Source of the DNA: Clostridiaceae bacterium UBA4839
GTDB taxonomy: Bacteria; Bacillota; Clostridia; Clostridiales; Caloramatoraceae
Direction: 5' to 3'
Length of the DNA stretch: 14,174 bases
Assembly (NCBI GenBank): GCA_002400085.1
Contig: DHEX01000070.1
Span: 1-14,174 of the forward strand
Part shown: in pieces, positions 7,615 to 12,337 of the stretch
How positions within the stretch are numbered: the first letter of the stretch is position 1
Layout of the letters: the number at the start of each line of letters is the position of its first letter
Made by a program: the position numbers and the translations under genes
Notes under the pieces: generated by a model
The model's input: only the letters and a program-made list of their open reading frames with translations
Told to the model about the DNA's origin: nothing
Databases searched by the model: none

Positions 7615-8256
7615 ATGAAAATATTAGTAACTGGATTTGATCCCTTTGGAGGAGAAAAAATAAATCCTGCATTTGAAGTAATTAAAAGATTAAAGAGCCA
7701 TATAGATGGAGCAGAAATAATAAAGCTTCAAGTCCCAACTGCATTTAATGCATCTGTTAAAAAAACTGCTGAAAAAATAAAAGAAGTAAAACCTGATGTA
7801 GTTTTAAACATAGGTCAGGCAGGGGGAAGACCTGATATTACCGTTGAAAGAATTGGAATTAACATGAATGATGCAAGAATCCCTGATAATTTAAATCAGC
7901 AGCCTATAGATACAAAAATTGATGAAGAAGGGGAAAACGCATACTTTGCAACAATTCCAATAAAAGCAATTGTTGCAGGAATAAAAGAAAAAGGAATCCC
8001 AGCTTCTGTTTCAAATACAGCAGGAACTTATGTATGCAACCATCTTATGTATGGAACTTTAAACTACATCCATAAAAACAATTTAAATATAAAAGCAGGA
8101 TTTATTCACATTCCATTTTTACATGAACAGGTTGTAAATAAGAGCAACATGCCATCCATGTCTCTTGACACCATGGTTGAAGCCATTGAAACAGCCCTTT
8201 CAGTTATTGTAAATACTGAAAAAGATGCAAAGATTTCTGGCGGAAAAGAATTTTAA
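7615..8256 (+). CDS. pcp: Pyrrolidone-carboxylate (pyroglutamyl) peptidase I
   Basis: Cytosolic cysteine peptidase of family C15 that removes N-terminal 5-oxoproline (pyroglutamate) from peptides. The 213-residue length is typical. Motifs in order are VTGFDPFGGEKINPA at the N-terminus, GQAGGRPDITVERIGIN with catalytic Glu78, SNTAGTYVCN with nucleophile Cys141, and GFIHIPFLHEQ with His165, so the triad is complete. The start has GAGGTGA seven bases upstream. It is transcribed divergently from the GGCT-M14-DUF969-DUF979 operon and has its own promoter, a palindromic candidate operator and a terminator. In other Firmicutes pcp often lies beside the DUF969/DUF979 pair, as here. Its product, 5-oxoproline, is also the product expected of the GGCT-like neighbour. 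Confidence 0.96.
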   Translation: MKILVTGFDPFGGEKINPAFEVIKRLKSHIDGAEIIKLQVPTAFNASVKKTAEKIKEVKPDVVLNIGQAGGRPDITVERIGINMNDARIPDNLNQQPIDTKIDEEGENAYFATIPIKAIVAGIKEKGIPASVSNTAGTYVCNHLMYGTLNYIHKNNLNIKAGFIHIPFLHEQVVNKSNMPSMSLDTMVEAIETALSVIVNTEKDAKISGGKEF

Positions 8257-8301
8257 TTTAAATTCTTGCTAAAAACTAAATTGATTAAGTCAATATTTCT
8301 T

Positions 8302-8338
8302 AAAAAATGGATGCTCAAATCAGAGACATCCATTTTTT
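8302..8338 (+). terminator. Rho-independent terminator of pcp
   Basis: A perfect 12-bp stem, AAAAAATGGATG (8302-8313) with CATCCATTTTTT (8327-8338), around a 13-base loop, and a T-run on the 3' side. It begins 45 bases after the pcp stop. The left flank of the IS3 remnant overlaps it, so its T-run is symmetrical and may also stop leftward transcription. Confidence 0.8.
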
Positions 8339-8515
8339 ATTACTCATCATTGTAGATGCATCAATTCCCATGCTTTTGTAATTCCGTATCCATTGCTAAA
8401 ATAATTGAAGACTAATACCTAAATAAGCTGCTATACTTCGCTTACTACCTTTCCTATTAAGAAAACTTTTCGCAGCGGTTATTTTCCCTTCTGGACTAAT
8501 ATTCATTTTTGGCAT
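8315..8515 (-). pseudogene. IS3-family OrfA (helix-turn-helix transposase) remnant with an amber codon
   Basis: The frame starts MPKMNISPEGKITAAKSFLN and continues with a helix-turn-helix (KRSIAAYLGIS), an in-frame TAG at codon 40, then QWIRNYKSMGIDA. This is the N-terminal pattern of IS3-family (IS150-like) OrfA proteins. After about residue 53 the resemblance is lost and the frame stops at 8315-8317. The second reading frame (OrfB, with the DDE domain) is missing altogether. The gene is thus both nonsense-mutated and truncated, and cannot move by itself. TAG can arise from CAG (Gln) by one transition, which fits the surrounding LQLF-QQW pattern. Confidence 0.7.
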
Positions 8516-8582
8516 AAAAATGTTCCCTTCCAAGCAAACCAGTTCTATTATTTCACTTGTCTACTCAGAAGGGAGCATATCA
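8315..8582 (-). mobile_element. Left-end fragment of a decayed IS3-family element
   Basis: On the minus strand the fragment opens with TGATATGCTCCC (8582-8571), a TG-type end typical of IS3-family elements. About 67 bases later comes the start codon of the OrfA remnant. No matching right end is visible near pcp, so the fragment was cut, probably by deletion on the pcp side. It fills the whole gap between the pcp terminator and hsp20. Confidence 0.6.
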
Positions 8583-8608
8583 ATTTGCTGCAGTCTTTTT
8601 ATATTGTT

Positions 8609-9055
8609 TTATCTAATATGAATTTTTCTCGAGTTTGTATTTACTATTTCCTTTTTTGGAAGATTAATTTTTAAAACTCCATTTTCAAAAGAAGCATCTA
8701 TCTTATCTTCCTCAACATTATCAACGTAGAAACTTCTTCTAAGCTCGCCGCAGCGTCTTTCACGTCTTACATAGTTATTCTTATTTTCTTCTACAGTATC
8801 ATCTCGTTTTGCTGAAATGGTAAGATAATTATTATCATAACTTATGTCTATATTGCCCTTTTCAACTCCTGGCAAATCTGCTTCTATAATATAAGCATCA
8901 TTGCTTTCTTTAAGATCAACTTTAAAAGGATTTCCATTCATATAGCCAGGCATCATAAAATCATCATCGAAGAAGTTGTTAAAAAACTGATCGAAATAAT
9001 CACCTCCATTTGATATTGAATTATTGTTTCTTCTAAAAGGAATCATTCCAAACAT
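8609..9055 (-). CDS. Small heat-shock protein, Hsp20/alpha-crystallin family (Hsp18-like)
   Basis: ATP-independent holdase chaperone that binds unfolding proteins in the cytosol. The N-terminus is short and phenylalanine-rich (FDQFFNNFFDDDF). An alpha-crystallin domain spans about residues 45-133 and includes the conserved ADLPGVEK and the FENGVLKINLPK end motif. The C-terminal tail carries the I-x-I anchor (KIHIR). The start MFGMIPFRRNN at 9055 is typical of clostridial Hsp18. GAGGGTG at 9070-9064 lies eight bases before it; a GTG three codons upstream (9064) overlaps that site and is unlikely. The promoter (9188-9160) is overlapped by a perfect CtsR box, so heat induction by CtsR derepression is expected. 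The leader of nearly 100 bases contains palindromic repeat A. No terminator is seen before the IS3 remnant downstream. Confidence 0.93.
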   Translation of the reverse strand: MFGMIPFRRNNNSISNGGDYFDQFFNNFFDDDFMMPGYMNGNPFKVDLKESNDAYIIEADLPGVEKGNIDISYDNNYLTISAKRDDTVEENKNNYVRRERRCGELRRSFYVDNVEEDKIDASFENGVLKINLPKKEIVNTNSRKIHIR

Positions 9056-9083
9056 ATAAATCACACCCTCTTACTTAATACAT

Positions 9084-9152
9084 CTTTATCCAATGGCTAC
9101 CATCCATAATTTTCAAACGGATGCTGCGCCCCTGGATAAGTTTTTCTGATTA
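9084..9152 (-). repeat. Palindromic intergenic repeat, copy A (in the hsp20 leader)
   Basis: Read on the minus strand: CTTATCCA, GGGGCGCAGCATCC, a loop, then GGATGGTAGCC, ATTGGATAAAG. Outer arms TTATCCA/TGGATAA and inner arms GGC..CATCC/GGATG..GCC pair. It shares AGCATCYG, GGATKGTAGCCATTGGATAAAG with copy B almost exactly at the right end; the centre is shorter than in B. Confidence 0.65.
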
Positions 9153-9159
9153 CAATTTA

Positions 9160-9188
9160 GATATATCACAAAGGTCAAAAAAAGTCAA
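9160..9188 (-). promoter_or_regulatory. Sigma-A promoter of hsp20
   Basis: On the minus strand TTGACT (9188-9183) is followed after 17 bases by TATATC (9165-9160). The start of transcription would be near 9153. The -35 hexamer lies inside the CtsR box, so bound CtsR would block RNA polymerase. Confidence 0.6.
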
Positions 9189-9189
9189 A
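9173..9189 (+). promoter_or_regulatory. CtsR operator
   Basis: GGTCAAA-AAA-AGTCAAA matches the published CtsR heptad repeat (RGTCAAA-NAN-RGTCAAA) at every defined position. CtsR represses class III heat-shock genes (clp genes, and small heat-shock genes in some clostridia) in low-G+C Gram-positives. No CIRCE element (TTAGCACTC-N9-GAGTGCTAA) is seen here, which speaks against HrcA control. Confidence 0.8.
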
Positions 9190-9386
9190 GTAAAATTTTA
9201 AAAAATACAATATAGTTTACCCAGATTGTAAATTAAAAAGTAAATTCTATATTACAGATTACAGTTATTTATAATTTTAATTCCTAGAACGTCTTTGCAA
9301 ACGGTCAAGTGAATGGAATATATTTTTCTTATTGCAGCGGTGTATTAAATCTAAATTGCAAATTGAAGTTATTGACAATTGGCTGC

Positions 9387-9415
9387 TTGCGTTCTTAAAA
9401 ATATAGAAATATACT
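9387..9415 (+). promoter_or_regulatory. Probable promoter for the response regulator-kinase operon
   Basis: TTGCGT at 9387-9392 and TATACT at 9410-9415 are 17 bases apart. A second TTGACA at 9373-9378 has no good -10 at the right distance. The leader to the preferred start at 9550 would be about 130 bases. Apart from this site, the hsp20 promoter and copy A, the 9071-9549 gap shows no other feature. Confidence 0.4.
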
Positions 9416-9549
9416 TTAGTTATTAATATCTTGAAGATGATACATGTGAAATACTTAGCATGAAAAGGGTTACATCAAAAATGAGGTTTAAATGGCAGAA
9501 AAACCATTGGGTGGCAGGTGTTCATCTTCAGAAAGGAAGGAGCGGTAAA

Positions 9550-10230
9550 ATGAAACGAATACTTATAGTTGAGGACGATTTCATGTTGAATTCAGGTCTG
9601 TGTTACAACCTTGAACTTGATGAATATGAAGCTGTTCCTGCATATAATGCTGCTGTGGCACTTGAAAAGGTAAGGGAAAAAAACTTTGACTTGATTGTTT
9701 TGGATGTGAACTTACCTGATGGGGATGGGTTTGAACTATGTAAAAAAATTAAGTCTTTAATAGATATTCCTGTTGTTTTTTTAACAGCCCGTGATTTGGA
9801 ATCCGATGTAGTGGCAGGCTTTGAAATAGGTGCAGATGATTACATTACTAAACCCTTCAGCATTAATATCTTTTTAAAGAAAATAGCAGCTATTCTTAAA
9901 CGATGCGACAAACAAGCAGATGAAGATATTTATATATGCGGGGACCTTGTGGTAAACTTTAATACACTTACAGTTTCTGTTAATGGTGAACCAGTTGTTC
10001 TTACTCCTACTGAGTATAAATTGCTCAAAGTTTTTACAAGCAACCCAGGAATCCTGTTAACAAGACAAGCACTTCTTGAAAAGCTGTATGATATAGACTC
10101 AAACTTTGTTGATGAGCATACCTTAACAGTAAATATCAATCGCCTGCGAAGCAAGATTGAAAGTACAGGAAGAAAGTACATTAAAACTGTTTACGGTATG
10201 GGCTATTTATGGGCAGGTGATAAAGTATGA
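9550..10230 (+). CDS. OmpR/PhoB-family response regulator
   Basis: DNA-binding response regulator of a two-component system. The receiver domain (about 1-118) shows the acidic pair Glu8-Asp9-Asp10, the phospho-acceptor Asp52 in VLDVNLPDGDG, Thr79 and Lys101 (ITKPF). The C-terminal winged helix (about 128-224) has TPTEYKLLKVF and the recognition-helix region VDEHTLTVNINRLRSKIE, ending GMGYLW. The frame is open back to an ATG at 9460, but the preferred start at 9550 follows AAGGAG by seven bases and gives 226 residues, the normal family length and N-terminus (MKRILIVEDD). Its stop overlaps the kinase start by four bases (ATGA). The likely targets are the ABC genes downstream, where TTGAGA direct repeats are found. 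Confidence 0.94.
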   Translation: MKRILIVEDDFMLNSGLCYNLELDEYEAVPAYNAAVALEKVREKNFDLIVLDVNLPDGDGFELCKKIKSLIDIPVVFLTARDLESDVVAGFEIGADDYITKPFSINIFLKKIAAILKRCDKQADEDIYICGDLVVNFNTLTVSVNGEPVVLTPTEYKLLKVFTSNPGILLTRQALLEKLYDIDSNFVDEHTLTVNINRLRSKIESTGRKYIKTVYGMGYLWAGDKV

Positions 10231-11276
10231 AGAAAAATTTATCAACAAATAAAATATACATTGGTATCGGAGCTGCCTTTTGCGCACTTACAGCTTTCTT
10301 TTTAGCTGTTATGTTTCTATATACTGATGATTGGATAGTACATGCCATTGCAATTGCCTTTTCTATGATATATCTATTTCTTGGTATTACACTCATAATT
10401 CTTTTAAGGAAAAAATTACTTTTATTTTCCGAATCACTGAGCTTATGCATTGATGATATGATTAACGGCAAAAATGGTGTTGATTTTGATTTGGAATCGG
10501 AAACTTTAACAGGAAAATTAAACTTCAAGCTCAAACGCCTTTATGAAATTATGCAGAGAAATAATAATCAGATAAAAACGGAAAAACAAGAGATTCAGGA
10601 AATGATTTCAGACATTTCTCACCAGGTCAAAACGCCAATAGCAAACTTAAAAATGTACAATTCTACTTTGATAGAGCACCAGCTTCCTTTAAAGAAGGAG
10701 GCAGAATTTCATTCTCTTATGGAAACACAAATTAACAAGCTGGATTTTCTCATGCAGTCCATGATCAAAATGTCAAGATTGGAAACAGGTATCATAAGCC
10801 TTTCTGTTAAGCCTGCACCAATATATGATACTATAGCACTGGCACTTGAAAGTATTGTACTTCCAGCAGAAAAGAAAGGTATTAAAATCATGGTAGACTG
10901 TGCTCCTGATTTCATCGTACCCCACGATAAAAAATGGACAGCAGAGGCGCTGTTCAACATTTTGGATAATGCAGTCAAGTACACTCCAAGGGGCGGCAAA
11001 ATTTTTGTGACGGCAGCAATGTGGGAAATGGCAATAAAGATTGACATTACCGATACCGGAAAAGGAATCCCCGAAAAGCACTATGCCCAAATATTTAAGC
11101 GGTTTTACCGAGAAAGCGATGTCCATGATGTAGATGGCATCGGCATCGGACTTTACCTATCCCGAGAAATTATTTCCATGCAAGGGGGATATATTCAAGT
11201 GAAATCCGAAATAAGAAAAGGCTCAACCTTCTCAGTATTCCTCCCAAATAAAATCTTATCCGATGTAAAAGAATAA
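10227..11276 (+). CDS. Intramembrane-sensing-type sensor histidine kinase
   Basis: A 349-residue membrane kinase and partner of the preceding regulator. Two membrane spans (about 10-32 and 36-60) leave only a few residues outside, so there is no extracytoplasmic sensor domain. This build is typical of kinases that take their signal from a linked ABC transporter (BceS-like). The phospho-acceptor is His132 in DISHQVKTPIANL. The ATPase part has the N box (Asn244, Asn248), the G1 box DTGKG (276-280), the G2 box DGIGIGL (303-309) and a C-terminal GSTFSVFLP. The start overlaps the regulator stop, which supports translational coupling. Repeat copy B lies eight bases after the stop. The signal is unknown; cell-wall-active peptides are a family-based guess. 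Confidence 0.93.
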   Translation: MKKNLSTNKIYIGIGAAFCALTAFFLAVMFLYTDDWIVHAIAIAFSMIYLFLGITLIILLRKKLLLFSESLSLCIDDMINGKNGVDFDLESETLTGKLNFKLKRLYEIMQRNNNQIKTEKQEIQEMISDISHQVKTPIANLKMYNSTLIEHQLPLKKEAEFHSLMETQINKLDFLMQSMIKMSRLETGIISLSVKPAPIYDTIALALESIVLPAEKKGIKIMVDCAPDFIVPHDKKWTAEALFNILDNAVKYTPRGGKIFVTAAMWEMAIKIDITDTGKGIPEKHYAQIFKRFYRESDVHDVDGIGIGLYLSREIISMQGGYIQVKSEIRKGSTFSVFLPNKILSDVKE

Positions 11277-11283
11277 GGTTTAA

Positions 11284-11375
11284 CTTTATCCAATGGCTAC
11301 AATCCGTAATACCTCGCTTAAAGCAGGGAATAACAGATGCTACGTCCCTGAATAAGTTCTTCTAAGACTCAGATG
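11284..11375 (-). repeat. Palindromic intergenic repeat, copy B (longest copy)
   Basis: Read on the minus strand it begins CATCTGAGTCTTAGAAGAAC, continues TTATTCAGGGACGTAGCATC, a CTTTAAGCGAGG loop part, ATTACGGATTG, and ends GTAGCCATTGGATAAAG. It shares its right end with copy A and its left end with copy D. The loop TTAAGCG is shared with C. It follows the kinase gene directly and may act as its transcription end, but no long U-run is present on +. Confidence 0.65.
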
Positions 11376-11423
11376 AAAAAAGGTATTTATTATGCAAACT
11401 CCACCTGAGTCTAAGAAGAACTT
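11354..11423. repeat. Inverted repeat, 19-bp arms, downstream of the kinase gene
   Basis: Positions 11354-11372 and 11405-11423 are reverse complements at 18 of 19 positions (one A-A mismatch), around 32 bases. The left arm is the outer end of repeat copy B, and the right arm is a second, oppositely turned copy of that same end (CTGAGTCTAAGAAGAACTT). Two elements may meet head to head here, or the arms may be the true ends of one mobile unit. Confidence 0.6.
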
Positions 11424-11591
11424 GATGAAAGTCAGCTTCGATAGCTGTTTACAGGGAATCGAATTAAAAGTCAACTTATGCATTTGTAAATTCGAGTTTT
11501 TTAAGCTTAAAATACATCCAATTCTAAGCTTAAAAACTATATATGCTATACAAAATGAAATGTTTCAGAACTGTGATAATTGATTTTGAAA
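11424..11591. other. AT-rich intergenic stretch before the ABC promoter
   Basis: No gene supported. An 11-base direct repeat (TAAGCTTAAAA) occurs at 11502-11512 and 11525-11535. A short open frame covering 11392-11583 overlaps the inverted repeat and has no ribosome site, so I do not call it. Confidence 0.4.
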
Positions 11592-11625
11592 TTGAGACAA
11601 TTTTGAGATATTTGTCCTGTATGAT
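11592..11625 (+). promoter_or_regulatory. Candidate response-regulator binding site and -10 of the ABC operon
   Basis: TTGAGA occurs at 11592-11597 and again at 11603-11608, a repeat distance of 11 bases, or one helical turn. TATGAT at 11620-11625 begins 11 bases after the second copy, and there is no TTGACA at 17 bases from it. Direct half-sites in place of a -35 box are the usual layout for OmpR/PhoB-family activators. The leader to the ATG would be about 28 bases. Confidence 0.45.
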
Positions 11626-11659
11626 TAATGTATAACCTGAAAATATAGGAGGTACAACT

Positions 11660-12325
11660 ATGAATGTACTAAAAGCAACCGGATTAAAAAAATATTACGG
11701 AGAAGAGCCTAACATTACTAAGGCCTTAGATGGAGTTAGTCTCACCGCTAAGCAGGGCGAATTCGTTGCTGTGGTTGGCACGAGCGGTTCGGGCAAATCC
11801 ACATTATTGCATATACTTGGCGGACTTGATAACCCCACATCTGGAAATGTGGAAGTGGATGGAAAAGATTTATCCAAGATGAATGATGAGCAGCTCACCA
11901 TTTTTCGGCGCAGGAACATCGGATTTGTTTTCCAAAACTACAACCTGATACCAATTTTGAATGTCTATGAAAATATTGTTCTGCCTATTGAATTAGATGG
12001 TGAAAAAATAGACAAGAGGTTTGTAAATAAAATCGTACAGATGCTGGGACTTACTAAGAAGCTTTATAGCCTGCCAAATAACCTCTCGGGCGGGCAGCAG
12101 CAGCGAGTAGCCATAGCACGGGCACTGGCAGCAAAGCCTGCTATTATTTTGGCTGACGAACCGACTGGAAATTTAGACAGCAAGACCAGTCAGGAAGTGC
12201 TTGGCCTTTTAAAGATGACAGGCCAGCAATTCCATCAGACCATTATAATGATTACCCATAATAATGAAATTGCCCAACTTGCCGACAGAATTATCCGCAT
12301 TGAAGATGGCAAAATCGTTGCATAA
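11660..12325 (+). CDS. ABC transporter ATP-binding protein (MacB/LolD/BceA-like)
   Basis: A 221-residue cytosolic ATPase that drives a FtsX-type permease. All motifs are present: Walker A GTSGSGKST (40-48), Q-loop Gln82 in VFQNYNL, signature LSGGQQQRV (142-150), Walker B IILADEP with Asp166 and Glu167, D-loop NLDSKT, and H-loop His200. The LSGGQQQRVAIARAL form and short length fit the MacB/LolD/BceA group, which works in peptide export, antimicrobial peptide resistance or lipoprotein release rather than import. TAGGAGGT lies seven bases before the start. Only 12 bases separate it from the permease. Its base composition is visibly richer in G+C than the lepB-pcp half, which may point to later acquisition of this module. 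Confidence 0.93.
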   Translation: MNVLKATGLKKYYGEEPNITKALDGVSLTAKQGEFVAVVGTSGSGKSTLLHILGGLDNPTSGNVEVDGKDLSKMNDEQLTIFRRRNIGFVFQNYNLIPILNVYENIVLPIELDGEKIDKRFVNKIVQMLGLTKKLYSLPNNLSGGQQQRVAIARALAAKPAIILADEPTGNLDSKTSQEVLGLLKMTGQQFHQTIIMITHNNEIAQLADRIIRIEDGKIVA

Positions 12326-12337
12326 GGGGGAGAGGAT

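Noticed and set aside
9460..9549. 30-codon N-terminal extension of the response regulator
   Set aside because: The extension is outside the family's normal N-terminus, and a good ribosome site precedes the internal ATG at 9550.
11392..11583. 63-codon frame between the kinase and ABC genes
   Set aside because: Lacks a ribosome site, overlaps the 19-bp inverted repeat, and has no recognisable features.
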